Source: Isoetes taiwanensis (Eukaryota; Streptophyta; Lycopodiopsida; Isoetales; Isoetaceae). From it: 64,000 bases of DNA. Under the pieces are notes generated by a model, which had not been told where the DNA came from, did no database searches, and saw only the letters and a list, made by a program, of their open reading frames with translations. The stretch spans positions 17,288,003 to 17,352,002 of the forward strand of contig JAJEKV010000030.1 in NCBI GenBank assembly GCA_021234155.1. Direction: 5' to 3'. Shown one piece after another: positions 1 through 13,325 of the stretch (position 1 is its first letter; each line of letters starts with the position of its first letter). The translations under genes were made by a program, and so were the position numbers.

Positions 1-192
1 TTGCTTCAAACTCTCTACTGTTTCAAATTCACACTAGTTTTTTTAAGGGATGCATCTGTGATAATGGCCAACTTTTACAATCGATTGAATCCAATAATGC
101 CAATGCGGCCTCCATGCTTAAAGGAGTTGCATTGCATGCATTACTAGTTGAGGCATTTCTTCGAGTCTATAGTGCGTGCCTACTGAAAAAAG

Positions 193-248
193 ATGACTAC
201 ATTGCAATGGGATCCAAGGGATGACTACATTGCAATGGGATCCAAGGG
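193..248. repeat. 28-bp exact tandem duplication
   Basis: Two adjacent identical copies of a 28-bp unit that begins atgactacattgcaatggga (193-220 and 221-248). It lies just beyond the decayed ABCC exons and has no coding meaning I can see. It is probably a recent slippage duplication. Confidence 0.9.
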
Positions 249-279
249 GAATAGGCAATTTCAGTTGCTGCACATGCAT

Positions 280-740
280 TGCTGGCAAGGTGGTATGCTG
301 CAATCCTGGGCTAGGAATCTTGTAATTGTTTTAAACACATTGGTTGCATTTGAAGGAATTCTTGTTAGCAAGCAAGCAATAAAGGTTGAGGTTGCTATGA
401 CTACAGGTCAGAACCAAATAGCCATTTCAGCTCAACTCTAGAAAGCTTATCAAGTGTTGTTTTGAAATGGTCCTCCCATGCTTGTAATCTTAGAACCTTC
501 ATGCTACTGAGGGCCTCTGACGTAGCCCTTAGCCTTTCATTCTGAGCTCTCATAAGACCAATCTGGAACTTCTGCCGTAACATTGCTAAGAGGGAGTTAA
601 GAAGTACAACAAGAATGATAATAGACAATCCAGCCAATGTTGCCCATCCTACAGATATAAAAAGAATGTGCAAGGCAAAACATATTTGCAATGGAGTTGT
701 CCACACGAGATGCATGGAGAAATCTCAGTTAAATCTGTCT
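280..740 (-). pseudogene. ABCC (MRP-type) transporter fragment, first transmembrane domain
   Basis: Read on the minus strand, 401-715 encodes MHLVWTTPLQ followed by a hydrophobic stretch (GWATLAGLSIIILVVLLNSL) and then ERLRATSEALSSMKVLRLQAWE. This is the conserved core of the first ABC membrane domain of plant ABCC multidrug-resistance-type transporters, including the cytoplasmic-loop motif ATSE.L..MK.LKLQAWE. Beyond a stop after LKWLFGSDL, the same strand at about 280-400 continues with a family-like stretch (STFIACLLTRIPSNATNVF). Family members are about 1,500 residues long and pump glutathione or other conjugates, often into the vacuole. Here there are no nucleotide-binding domains, no start, stop codons on both sides and no flanking exons in the window. 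I read it as a decayed gene fragment. Assignment to ABCC is firm; the exact member cannot be named. Confidence 0.8.
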
Positions 741-3262
741 CTGCAAGAGAAGGCATATCTGCTAGCCTTAACGACTCCTTATAACCTTGTGCCAGAAGAG
801 GGTTAAGCCATCATAGCCCTCAATAATGGTTCAGAAAATGTAGCCTGATATGAACTGCTATCTTCCTGCATTGATTCCATTGTGGACTTCATATTCATAT
901 GAAGTGCTTGAGGCTGCAGATGACAGCAAACATGATTGTCTTAATATGTCGGACTTCCAGCATGCAGCCATCTCCAACAACAGTCCATACTAGAGAATCC
1001 ATAAGCTTGTGAGGGGCTATCAATTAATTTCCACGCGCTGTCTATGCACTCTGTTCTAATAAATCGCCCAGAAACATTTGTAACAAAATATCAATAGTCA
1101 TCAAATAATAACAAAAGGAATCAAAGCTCACAGCCAAGGACATTTACCATATTCTAGTTGCAGCACAAGAATGGACAGGCCTCAAAACATGCATGCAAAT
1201 ATGGCCTTGCACAACAAGGTCACCGCATTATATTAATAATTATACAACAATCCCTATAGATGTTTTCAAGTTGCATCAGTTTCGAGATGGAGAAAGTACT
1301 GGAGAAGATGGCACCCAAGCTCCGCACTAGGATCCAGATCATTCCTCTTGCCTAGAATGCATATTCAGATAGCACCATGATCAGATTATCAGAAGCGTAA
1401 ATCATACAACTGAATAGCATGAAACAGACGAATGGTATGACAAACATGATAAATTATCCTACTCTAGATAAATTTTCAAGGTAGGAGGACACCTGACAGC
1501 AAACAAATGGCTATGAAGACTGGACCTAGTAGATGATTTTTTTTCCATTGAAATTTTGTCTGGAATTGATTTCTTTGACAATTCCACAAGCATCTAGAAA
1601 ACGAAATTGATATTATACATGGACTGTTGTACGGTTCTCTCACTTTATCATTCTACTGCATGCTAGTCGTCACAAATTGGCGCAACGAAACCACTGTGTG
1701 CAACATATACAAGCTCAAGCAGAATTTAACTGGAAACAATGAATGCCATGAAAATTTTGTACAAATTAATATTACAAACCTGGCAGACATTTACATGCTT
1801 ATACACAGCATGACAAATGATGTGCCATATACTGGATATACCTGTCATTTGCTTAATGTTGATGTTGCGTTTATATATCATGCCCCCTTGCTGGATCTCC
1901 TCTGAGGAGTGTGGTGACGGTTCTATGAGAGGATTAGCCCTAACTTCCTTATATATGCCAGAGGTGCAGCATTTGCACACTGTATACTGTTGAAGACAAC
2001 TCCAATTTTAATTTTTTTGCAGCATCCTTTCTTGGAAAGATTCACAAGCAGTTGTAGACCAGGAATAGATACACTAGAAAATCAAATAAACTGTAATTTT
2101 GAATACTTCCCTCCATTGAGATGTTCAAACAACAGCGAAAGAACCATGGCATTGACAAGCCTAATAGCACCTTCTGATGATTTACGAAATAAGAGCAATG
2201 CAGCTAGTTCCTTCATAAGTTCTCCTGCAAACAAAATTATTTAGGTAAAAATGGCATGGATCAAAAAACGTGTTAAAAACATTGAGAGACCTTTGCATGC
2301 TTTTGCTAGGTGGCCCTTACCTGCTTTTTTTACCAGGCATTGCTTGAGAATCCATGCTTGTGCGTTTGCAACTCAATAAATAAAGCAAAACAAATAAAAA
2401 GCTTGGCTATGGCCACCGGATAAGAGAAACTGCTAGGAAAGAAATAATGAGCCCCTATTCTTGGCAAGAAAACGCTCCTTGACTCCGTAAAGAAGAGGTC
2501 AGGAACCTCATAAAAATCTGATACAAACTGATCCAAACAGTGGTTGCATAGGCATTACGCTGTTGAAAACAGGCATTGCCTGTAAACTACCTCCATAACT
2601 AATGGGCAATCAAATTCCTCCAGAAACTTGAGCCCTAAAATGTGACAGAGGACCAATCAGCTTCAAACCCTGCAACCACTGAAATGTGAATCTTCAAATG
2701 GGCTGCAAAACGCGTTATAAGCCAAAAAGCTGTCAGATCCTCTATATGTTGAGGAGGAAAAAGGAGATTGGAGACTAAAATTTGGAGATTGGAGACTAAA
2801 ATTTATGGAGGAATGCGAGGAAGGAGCGATTTGTAAGAAATGGGGCTCACAAATTGCACTTGGTAGATCTCGAAAAGCTTGGCTTGGCACAAAACACAGG
2901 ACTACAACATATCTGTGAGGCTTGGCTTGGCTTGTCGTTTTATTTCAGATTGGATTGGTCAAAAGGATTTTGTCCTCTAGTTATAACTAGTGCATGTACC
3001 TCAAGGCAGTGCCAAGCAGAGCTCAAGAGCTATGCCACCGCCATAGCAAGAAAGAGAAACACGGCCGTCGCCATCCGGATCTGCCATAGCCGAGTTGCGA
3101 AAGGCACGGCAGAGAATTTTTAGAGTTTTCTAATTTCCCTGGCCGTACGATTTGAAATTAGGGAATCGGACGGCTCAAATTGATTTTGGGTGACGTGGCA
3201 CGACACGTGGCATAGCTAGAATTGCAGCCTTTTGTGCAGGGGGGGTTAGGCAACCCTGCTAA
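741..3262. other. No gene seen
   Basis: AT-rich sequence with only short frames that lack family resemblance. It contains a 21-bp exact tandem duplication at 2763-2804 (ggagattggagactaaaatt plus t). At 3190-3220 are two close CACGTGGC-like or ACGTGGC boxes, which resemble G-box/ABRE elements but have no gene next to them. Confidence 0.6.
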
Positions 3263-3271
3263 TTAAATTAA
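3263..3271. repeat. Left 9-bp target-site duplication of the MULE
   Basis: ttaaattaa, identical to 5752-5760 on the other side of the element. Confidence 0.92.
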
Positions 3272-3365
3272 GGGAAAAACTACAAAATGCCCTTATGTTT
3301 TGCTGAATTTCACCAAATGCCCCTGAGTTTTTATTATTTTACCAAATGCCCTTGGTCAACATACA
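3272..3365 (+). repeat. Left terminal inverted repeat of the MULE
   Basis: 94 bp matching the reverse complement of 5658-5751 with one mismatch, at 3361. It contains three aaatgccc-type units spaced about 25-30 bp apart, which may be transposase-binding sites. That role is inference. Confidence 0.9.
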
Positions 3366-3794
3366 ATGTATTTTGTATTTTTAAAATTATTCAAATACCC
3401 TTAAGATTTACGTTAATTCTTCAAATGCCCTTATGTTTCTTCCAAATTCCTAAAATGCCCTTGAGCCTTATAATGTGTGTTTTTTTTGAATTTTAAGTGT
3501 TTCTAACTTCACAAAATGCCCTTAAGATTTAAACAAATTAATGAAATGCCCTTGCACAACATAACGTTAATTGTTTACAAATGTGAATGCTATAAAATTC
3601 AGTAATACCCTTAAGTTTTAGCATAACAAAGCAAATGCATAATGAGTCTTCAAAACATACACAAATCTCACATAATGAGTCTTCAAGCACAGTAATCACC
3701 ATGGACACATTGCCAATTAGATAGGTGCTCTGCATGTCCGTGAATTATGGTCCCTTCCCTTGCATCTACCACAGCGATGAATTTCCTTCACTTC

Positions 3795-4600
3795 TTATTC
3801 ACCCCTACGAATCCTCTTCGTCCTTGGGCGCCCTGGAGGTCGCCTTGTTGCTGGAGGCAACATCGTACCTAGAACAGTAGGAACAATAATAGGGGTTAAA
3901 TGACCATACCTCTGTCCCTTGAATTTTGAGTTTGCCCAATGAACAGGATCAGCTGCGGCAAGAATCCAAATGGTAGCTTGAGCATTAGCGGCCCGCATTT
4001 CACTGATAACCTCATCATATCCCTCTACAGTATTGGCACGTGCTGCATTCCATAGCAAATTAACAAGTGATGTACTCTTGAAGACCCTCCTAAAATTGTC
4101 AGCCAGATGACGCAAACAATAAGCATGAGGAACTCCAGGCCCAAAAATAAGCTCAACGCCCTCCACCAAACCTTTACGCACATGCGAAATGAAGGTAACT
4201 TGTTGCATATGATGCATACAATTCTTTAAGTTTTGAAGGAACCATACCCAATTATCATCATTTTCAAAGATTGACTACGGCAAAAAAAGCAATTGGAAAT
4301 AATCCATCATTTCCATCTATTCTTTGTGGGTGTTAGAAGTATACCAAGATACCGCCCCTTCAAATGTGTGCCATCCAAACCTACTCTTCGGTGCGCAAAA
4401 AGCGAAGCCCTTCAAACTAGCATTATAAGCAACAAAAATTCAAGAAAACGATCCTCACAAGACTTACGAACAAATGCTATGCTTCCCGGATTTTCCTTCA
4501 AGATTTCTTCACAAGATCCCTCCAATTTCTTGTAGGCCTCTTCATGGTCGCCATGAATCTGAGAATGTCTTTGTTTCTTTTGCTTTCCATGCAAGACCAT
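3795..4600 (-). pseudogene. MULE transposase (MURA-type) remnant
   Basis: On the minus strand the reading moves through several frames. ENPGSIAFVRKS and EDRFLEFLL (about 4600-4412) match the N-terminal part of plant MULE transposases. GNDGLFPIAFFAVVNLENDD followed by NWVWFLQNL (about 4310-4230) matches the region after the first catalytic Asp. The open frame 4217-3795 has ISHVRKGLVEGVE...HAYCLRHLADNFRR, the ISDR.KG...A......H..C..HL.kN segment, and ends in ATRRPPGRPRTKRI, the usual MURA C-terminus. The stretch between AADPVHWANSKF and the C-terminal tail is far too short, so much of the catalytic C-terminal half and the SWIM zinc finger are deleted. The first catalytic region (VWMAHI-stop) is also broken. 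The protein cannot be active as read. Confidence 0.82.
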
Positions 4601-5080
4601 AAGAAATTGTTATACCTTGTTCTCTTCGATATCGCCAATGATGAGATCTTTGGGCCGCAAACCAAAGTTGTTCTCGAAATCTTTCAATCGTATGATTAGC
4701 TAGCCACTCGCGTGCTAACTTCTTTGTTGCCTAAACGAAAGCTCCAAAGACAAGTATGTATAGCTTGAAATTTTTGATTGCGCAAATGGGGCCATCGTCA
4801 ATGACAGATGCATGGAGACGCCAATTGCAATTCTCAAAGACCGCAAGTCACGGTGTATCTACAATTGCAAAACAATTCTTAGCATTGGCGGCATGAATCA
4901 GAGATCAATTGCACCACGCAAAAAACATTCTTGATCAAGCACATGAATGGAGCACCGAGTGATGAAAATACCTTGTCTGTCGACCTTTAGCACTTTCAAT
5001 TCCACATGGTTCAAGATTGCATGGTCTTTTACAGACCCAGTCTCAATTCCTTGAAGAAGCAAAGGTTGAACCTTGTTGGA

Positions 5081-5440
5081 GTTCCATAGCTTAACTAATA
5101 GATATAGAAAATCTCTATAAGGAATTAAGAATTAAGAAATGTCCTGCAAGTAGAAGACATCATTGAAAAACAGAAAACTAACCTCAAAAACAAGACCTGC
5201 CAGAGAATGATCTGTTATAGAATGGTCTGCCGCAAACCCAAGAATGGCCCGAGATTTGAGCCCAAGAATCGGCTGTTGTTCGAGAGCATGGGCGGAGAGC
5301 GGATATAGGAAATCTCTATCGAATTAAGAATTAAGAAGCATTCTCAAGCAAGTAGAAGAGATCATTCACAAAACAGAAAACTAACCTCAAAACCAAGGCT
5401 CACGTAGAATGATCTGGCAGAGAATGATCTGCTGCAATCT
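5081..5440. repeat. Imperfect 201-bp tandem duplication inside the MULE
   Basis: gatatagaaaatctctata at 5101 recurs as gatataggaaatctctatc at 5302. It is followed in both copies by gaattaagaattaagaa, aacagaaaactaacctcaaa and agaatgatctg. It lies between the transposase remnant and the right terminal repeat and probably arose by duplication within the transposon. Confidence 0.75.
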
Positions 5441-5657
5441 CAGAGGATTCCGGAAGCAATCTCAGAAGAGGATTTCTTATGATGCTTTATCTCAGAGCAA
5501 AGCAACTGGATGTCGGTGCTTTTTGCTTCCAAGAATCCTGCATACAAAATAGGCGATGATGCAAAAAGGCGCCAAAAGAGATCCGTTGGAGAAGGGCATT
5601 CCGTTAAATACTAAAAACTGGAGGGCATTGTGTAAAAGTTAAAATTCTACGAGAAGA

Positions 5658-5751
5658 TGTACGTTGACCAAGGGCATTTGGTAAAATAATAAAAACTCAG
5701 GGGCATTTGGTGAAATTCAGCAAAACATAAGGGCATTTTGTAGTTTTTCCC
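5658..5751 (-). repeat. Right terminal inverted repeat of the MULE
   Basis: Reverse complement of the left repeat. Further aaatgccct-type units continue inward to about 5590 (as agggcatt on the plus strand), mirroring the left side. Confidence 0.9.
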
Positions 5752-5760
5752 TTAAATTAA
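5752..5760. repeat. Right 9-bp target-site duplication of the MULE
   Basis: ttaaattaa, identical to 3263-3271. It marks the exact right end of the transposon at 5751. Confidence 0.92.
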
Positions 5761-6589
5761 AGACACGCTACATGTTTGGAGAGACTATGGCGACAAAGAA
5801 GGATCGTTCTACCAACAATCAAGAATGTACCGCATCTTGCTGCCGAATGCTGATTCAAGGTTAGAGTGAAGGAAGATGAATACGAAAGCAGGTCTGGAAG
5901 TGATATTTTGGAAGGTGGATCTGGCGATGAACAGAATGCGGAGCCTTCCAGAAAGAAAAGATACCACTGCCAATTTCCAAGGCAAATTCGAGAAATGGAA
6001 GCGTAAGAATACTTCTTTTTGTTTTTGGGTTGTACTGCATGGATTTGTAGTTGTTGATCTCGAATGGGCTTGGGTTTTGCAGCTTCTTTATGCAGTGTCC
6101 ACATCCTGACGATAAATGAAGACAAGACCTGTGCCGGGAGCTGGGTACTGCGGCTCCAGGGAAACGCTGAATGGATTACACCATCATAGGTGTTGCATCA
6201 TCTCTATCGATGCTTTGCAGCTTGATGTTTCATTTCTGTTACAATTGCTATGGCGCTGTTGTTGGTTGTTACGAAACTTTAATATGAGCAAGTGTATAAA
6301 GCCACCAGTAATGAATGCACACACGAAATTTCATCTTGCTCTGAGCATGCTGCTGGTACAATGCAACAGCTGCTGCGAATTTGTAGGATGCATTTTCAAC
6401 TTGGATTGATGGCATTTTCGCCATGCCCAGCTTTGATTTGGAACTGGGTTCTCGGATATGTGGCTTAAATCACCTCGTTTTGCTTGATTTCAAAACCTAG
6501 AAGGCTGATTCTTGAAGATTGGAAGATCTTTTTTCAGTTTACACAGATATGGTGCATTTAAACAATCTGGGCAGAATGAGGCCTCAAAT
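5761..6589. other. No gene seen
   Basis: Short frames only, none recognisable. It lies directly upstream of the first Ca2+-ATPase-like exon but shows no exon of that gene. Confidence 0.5.
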
Positions 6590-7833
<1,244 letters not shown>

Positions 7834-8610
7834 GTTTTTTGTCCAGAAAATTGTAGAAGCCTAGCCTAATGAAGCATTCCTGATTACTTTGTTTTGTAAT
7901 ACTATATCATGAGATGTAGACAATTATTTCTGATAGATCTATCTTTATATTGAATAGACTATTTGTCACGATGTTGCTGCATTTCTTCCTACAATATCAT
8001 CCTCCGTGAGAAGGTAGATACTAGCTGAACATTTGAAGCCTTGCTCACAAAGATCCCATGTGTAGTTTATGCCTAGGTAATTATCTTTACATGAACAAGG
8101 CTGGTGTTCAGCAGTTTGATTTGCAGTAGGTATTATGTGGAAGAGACTTTATTGTGGCTTTCATGTTTTATTTCAGATTGACGTTCCAGCTTGGTGCGGT
8201 TGGACAAAAGAGCATTAAGAGTCTATTGCGCAAAGCATATAATTCATTCACAAAGCCCTCAATTCATTATCTTGATTTTTTATGTGGATCTATCAAACAA
8301 CCAAACAACTTAATATCCAAATGGCCTACTATCTATAGGTCTGAGCAGGCTTAAACTTTGTGGCAAACCCATAGTGTTGTAACAATCCTAGCATCAAAAA
8401 ATTAAATGAAAATGTTGCATTCTCTCCTTTGTATTTGTACAGAGCAAGATATGAGCATGCTTAGTTCAACTCACACGTAGTGTACATGATGGAGAGTCGT
8501 AAATTTCAAATGGATTTAATTGTTTTGAGTCTGTTTGTGTACCCTTCTTTCAATTGTGACTACCTTATTTTAGAAACACAGTCTTTTCTATGCAGTAAAC
8601 ATGTAGTACT
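7834..8610. other. No gene seen
   Basis: AT-rich flank downstream of the Ca2+-ATPase remnant. I find no recognisable frame or repeat. Confidence 0.5.
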
Positions 8611-8900
8611 TTTTGGGTTGCCCCTAGGGGGGCAAACCCTTGTTTATGTGGGCTTTTGGCATATCCTAGGTATATGCTAGAATATCCCTAGGATATGCTG
8701 GTGACTGCTAAAAACTTCCTATTTCCTGTAAACTGGCGGTCACCATCGATGTTAGGCGGATGCTGTGCAAACCGGCTAACCGGCTGAAATCTATAATCTG
8801 TGCGCATCCGAGGCTAACTCCGGAGGGGATCGGGCTAGATTGATCTAGGGCTGGGTTCGAATGGCTCTCAGGTAACTCTAGGATTCCGGTCAATTTAGTT
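8611..8900. repeat. Dispersed repeat with CCCCTAGGGG core, copy 1
   Basis: It begins tttttgggttgcccctaggg and continues with gcaaaccct, ttatgtggg, ggcatatcc, a CTAGGATAT repeat and tggtgactg, then a 'gcggtca'-type segment and 'ctaaccg'. The same order of blocks recurs at 12964-13160. Its first 21 bases are nearly palindromic (gttgcccctaggggggcaaac). It is probably a member of an old transposon family, but I could not assign a class. Confidence 0.7.
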
Positions 8901-9812
8901 GGGTCAATGTGCAGCCATTGGGATCTTTAATTCTTCACGGAACTTGATCTTGAAAATACTCCCATTTGTTCTTTTTGTTTCTTTGTGCTCTCATAATCTC
9001 TACTTTCACTCTGGTTACAAACTTCCCACGTTTTAGATTCAATTCTTTGATTTACTCAAGATATTGCTCAGTCGAGTAATTTTGTCATGTTGCACAGAGA
9101 TTTCCAGGATTTTAGCATCTACTTTGATACCATATGACGAAAGTAAGATGCAGCTGCCAGATTCCTCCTATCCTCTATGTATGAGGTATACATATGAAAC
9201 CAAGGGCTGTGTCCAGTCTGAAGCATCGTATGCATGGTTGAGGGCATAGCATATAGATGCCAGGTAATACTTGGTTATGTGGCAGAGGGATGCTTGAGTG
9301 GGTTGATGTGTTACAAAGAAATTTCAATTAGCATTTAGATCCAAACCCTGTACTTTTGACAGGTTGACAATCTCAGATAATGGTCATCAATTATTGTGCA
9401 GACTTAAATCTGCACGATGCTCATTCGCAGGTATTATAATTGCAGTTGTTTTGCCATCATATCTTGTTATTATTAGTGTATAATGTACCATGAAGACGCC
9501 TCATGTCACACGCATTCCTTGCTCAAGAAATCTGTTGAGCCTGGAGTACCCTATAGGATTACCATTCTTTCATAATCTAATTATGAAAATCAGTATTGCG
9601 GTCAATGTTAATGTGTGTGCAGAGCTGGCAAATATGGAATAGAATTACCGGGGAAAAAATACATTTTAAGGATACCAACATAGAATAGATCGTTAGTATG
9701 TATCTTTTTTTATTGGCTATCTGTACATAAGTAACTGGTGCACATTTATGCCTACTCTGTTCCACTAAGACTCCTAAATGTATTAAATCATGTTCAATAT
9801 GTTATTGTGCAG
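8901..9812. other. No gene seen
   Basis: No recognisable exon. It lies upstream of the first PP7-like exon, and the missing N-terminal exons of that gene are not here. Confidence 0.45.
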
Positions 9813-11220
9813 GTTCTTTTACCACACAGGGTATTTCTTTTAAGAGGAAATCATAAAGTTTTGTACTGCTTATAGTTTTGAAAGAGAGGTGATGGTTAAA
9901 TATAGGGAGCAGGCCAAGCACTTGTATAGGAAGTTACTTGGCTGTTTTGAGGGTCATCCTCTTGCTGTAGCTGGAAACGTCTTCCTGTCTCATGGAGGGC
10001 TATTCCGTCACCAGGAAGTTATGGCAGCAAAACGTTGTAAAAAGAAGAAGAGTTCTAAATCTTCCCTAAAAAGGGAATCCGGCAGTTTGACACTTGGTAC
10101 ATTAGAAGATCTTGCCAAATCAAGAAGAGGAGTCTTAGAACCCTCGCCCTGAGGGCCAAATGTTATACCAGGAGATATATTATGCTACGATCCATCTCCT
10201 GATGCAGGCCTCAAGCATAATAAAGCACGGGGCATTGGGCTTGTTTTTGGACCGAATTGCACTGAAGAATTTCTGAAAAAGAATAAGTTAAAGGTTACTG
10301 TCTAAAAGGGTCTTCCAAAGATATATTGTCAAATAATGGCCATAGAGTCCCTTCTTTTTAGAGAACATAAAGTTAGCTGACACGTAATTGTTAGAGTACA
10401 TGTTTTTGAAATGATGTATTTTGTCTGTCATTAGTTCTTATGATGGGCCAAACTGCAGTTGATTGTGAGGTCACATGAGGATCCTGATGCCAGAAAGAAG
10501 CGGCCTGACATGCAAGAAATGGATAAGGGGTATACCTTCGATCATGATGTTAAATCAGGGAAACTAATCACACTCTTTAGCGCACCTGATTATCCCCAAT
10601 TTCAGGTTTGCTCTGCATTTCTTCACTTTTGTTGCATGTGTATTTTACAATATATACTTACTTAGTTAATAATACAATTGACACATTTAAAGAAATTCTT
10701 ATCAAGGCAGTTGACGAGTTTTCTTTAACATTTGATGCACTTAATTTCCCTATTAGAATGACAGGCACACTTTGCTCAGTCCTCATACCAGTTTTCTCTT
10801 GCGTGCAGAAGCACGTTATCATCTATGTATTTTAGGCAGTTATGTTTTGTTATGGATGCAACAGTCTAGTTAAAATATGTAGCACCACCTTCTTTAAGTG
10901 ACTAAAATACTGTCTGTTTTCTCATTTCCACATTCATGTTCTACACCAACTAGATGACGCGATAATCAAGAACTCTTTTAATTGGGATTATACATGGGAT
11001 TGATGCTAATTTCAATTTGCACGGTGATTTACATTGTGTAAAGCTATTTTGTTGATGTGGGATTGTATTAGGCCACACAAAAGCTAATTTATTGATGTTG
11101 GATTGTATTAGGCGACACAAAAGAGATATAAGAATAAAGGGGCATATTTCATATTGGAGCATCCAGATTACAATCAGCCACAATTTCATATGTTTGAAGC
11201 CGTTTTGCCTCGACCACAAA
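9813..11220 (+). pseudogene. PP7-like serine/threonine phosphatase, C-terminal half, decayed
   Basis: Exons follow clear GT-AG borders. (1) 9813 on encodes the block with VFLLRGNHK, a frameshift near 9868, then FEREVMVKYREQ...LLGCFEGHPLA...VFLSHGGLFR. An in-frame TGA follows at about 10150, then PGDILCYDPSPDAGL and ARGIGLVFGPNCTEEFLKKN, ending at gttactg (about 10293). (2) 10459-10605 gives LIVRSHEDPDARKKRPDM...GYTFDHDVKSGKLITLFSAPDYPQFQ. (3) About 11113-11219 gives RYKNKGAYFILE and PQFHMFEAVLPRP. The order and the long insert after SHGGLFR fit plant PP7 phosphatases, which have been linked to light and heat signalling. The metallophosphatase RGNHE motif reads RGNHK, the N-terminal GDxHG/GDxVDRG exons are missing, and there is one frameshift and one stop. 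I call it a pseudogene. Confidence 0.87.
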
Positions 11221-12938
11221 GGTATTTTATTTTTTTTTTCCCGTTCTTAATATGAGGGCATGCAGAGTATCCCCAAGTTGTATCGTAATGCCATTCATCC
11301 CTGTAGAGGTACTTTATATCCTGTGAACCTGTTTCGTGCATCCTGGCTATGTTACCATGAGCCAGCCCCTCATAGACTATCTGGAAAAATAAAAGATTCT
11401 GTGGCTTGGTCTAGAACCAACCGTACTAATGGCTGGCTGAGATTGGAATAGGTTGAACATTTTCCTTCACCTGGCCAAACCGTTTGCTGAAAATAAGTAT
11501 CAGTAATCCGCCAATCCCAACTCATATTGGTAATTGAAAAAAAACAGTCCTTTATTTTTTAATCCCAAACTTCTTGCCATGGAATAGGGCCATCTCTTGC
11601 CTGCTGCTCTGCATTCCTCTCAGAGAACACATGTACTGCTTTGCACTTCTTCCCTTTTTTCGTTTAACCTACATGATAGTGAGAGATCTAGAATGGAAGG
11701 GCAAAGAGTTCTTAAAGTTAATGGCAATCATTATGATGTGATGTAATTAGGATTGTCATTCAAGCAATGCTATAGTGAATGATGAATATGACACACAAGA
11801 GAACATATTTCAGATAGGGAATTGCAACTTATAATTGATCTTCAACACAACGTTATATATGTCGGGCTAGATGCACGTGCTTGTACACAATAACATCATG
11901 CCTTATATACAAAACATGTATGATAACGTTGTCTGAGAAGAGTGCGTTGATGTTATCATTTTTTCCTATGCTTTCTAGTTGTCTATGATTGCTCTTAGAT
12001 ATTGTCAAAATGGGGCTACCAGATTGAGTACAAAGAAACGCGTTAAGAAAACCTTTGTTATTGTAGGTAACTGCATATAATAATTTTGTGAATGCGGTAG
12101 ACTCGGATGAAGATCTTGATCTGAATTCCGCATCTGAAAGTTGTGGAAATAGTGACGAAGATTGAGAAGCTATCGCATACAATTATCTGATCAAGCTCAA
12201 GCTCTGTAAGAAGGTTGGCATTGTCACATGTCTAATTATCGAAAGAATTTGACTATCTATTATGTAAATTTTGTAGTCTCCAATGGACTGTACTATTTGT
12301 TATGTAAATTTTGTAGTCTTTGGTTCACAACAGACTAGGAGTTGCCTGGTTGAGCATGTTGCCCAACGCCTTTTAGATTGCCACTTTTGCAGTAGCAAAA
12401 GCACAGCCACCTTTTGAATATTGCTGCTTGTACATATTAAGTTGTCGTGAAGATTTATAATGGGGACAAGAAAACCTTAGTTATTTACGATACATAAGAA
12501 ATAGGGATTAAATATACAATTATTGAGACAAGTTTTTAATGCGTCTCTTATAAATTATATGGCCATTGAGATCCCAAATATTCCTACATATATTCTCCCC
12601 TAAATTCTCCACCATTCGTACAATTCGCACAAGTCTATGATGGGGTCAAATATGCCATTTTCCACATCGGCATATGATTTTGAAACCATTAAATATGAAA
12701 GTTAATTCATTCATCCCGTCTCACAAGATACGAACCAAAATATGCTTTAAAATACAAGCATGACATATGAACGGAATTGCATGCCATATTATTGCGTCCC
12801 ATACATTATATTCTCTCATGAAACTTATGAAGCGAATGGTTCACACAAATTATTTGAGAAGAATGAGACAGAAGAAGCTTGAACAAAAGACATTGATTTT
12901 TAGGATGTGTTGGGAACATAAGTTCGTCGCAAAGCTTT
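11221..12938. other. No gene seen
   Basis: Downstream of the phosphatase remnant. One splice-acceptor-like site (ggcatgcag at about 11268) opens a short frame without family resemblance. Nothing else is supported. Confidence 0.5.
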
Positions 12939-13325
12939 TGGAACATCATGCAAACAAAGACAGTTTTTGGGTTGCCCCTAGGGGGCAAATCCTCGGTGGG
13001 TTTGGAACATCATGCAGACAAAGACCCTAGGGGGGCAAATCCTCGCTTATGTGGGTTTGTGGCATATCCAGGTATATGCTGGCATATGCCTAGGATATCC
13101 TGGTGACTGTTACAAACTGGCGGTCAGCCTTGTTGCCGGTTGGTGTTGTTCGAACCGCCTAACCGACATGAAGTTTGATGCTGTGGGTTTAGGCTATGCA
13201 CATTTTCCAGTTTCTGATGTGCCCTGATCCCTCGCTTTTGCTCTGGCATAGGGAGATCTCAAGGTGCTTTCCCATGGTCAACCTGCATTGCCGGATCTGG
13301 ATTGCGACACACTTTAGTTCAAGAT
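12939..13325. repeat. Dispersed repeat with CCCCTAGGGG core, copy 2, internally duplicated
   Basis: Homologous to 8611-8900: gttgcccctagggggcaaat, cttatgtggg, ggcatatcc, cctaggatat, tggtgactg, aactggcggtca. An internal duplication repeats tttggaacatcatgcaaaca-like sequence at about 12939 and 13000, each followed by ccctagggg and gcaaatcctcg. Confidence 0.7.

Larger units (their letters stand above)
3272..5751. mobile_element. Mutator-like (MULE) DNA transposon, internally decayed
   Basis: The element is bounded by long terminal inverted repeats that begin gggaaaaactacaaaatgcc and run about 94 bp with one mismatch (3272-3365 and 5658-5751). It is flanked by a perfect 9-bp direct repeat ttaaattaa at 3263-3271 and 5752-5760. 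A 9-bp target duplication with long inverted repeats is the Mutator hallmark. The repeats carry a recurring aaatgccct sub-motif that continues inward to about 3610. Inside on the minus strand is a broken transposase. The near-identical ends and perfect target duplication suggest a fairly recent insertion. The broken transposase means the copy must have moved with enzyme supplied elsewhere, or decayed after insertion. Confidence 0.93.
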
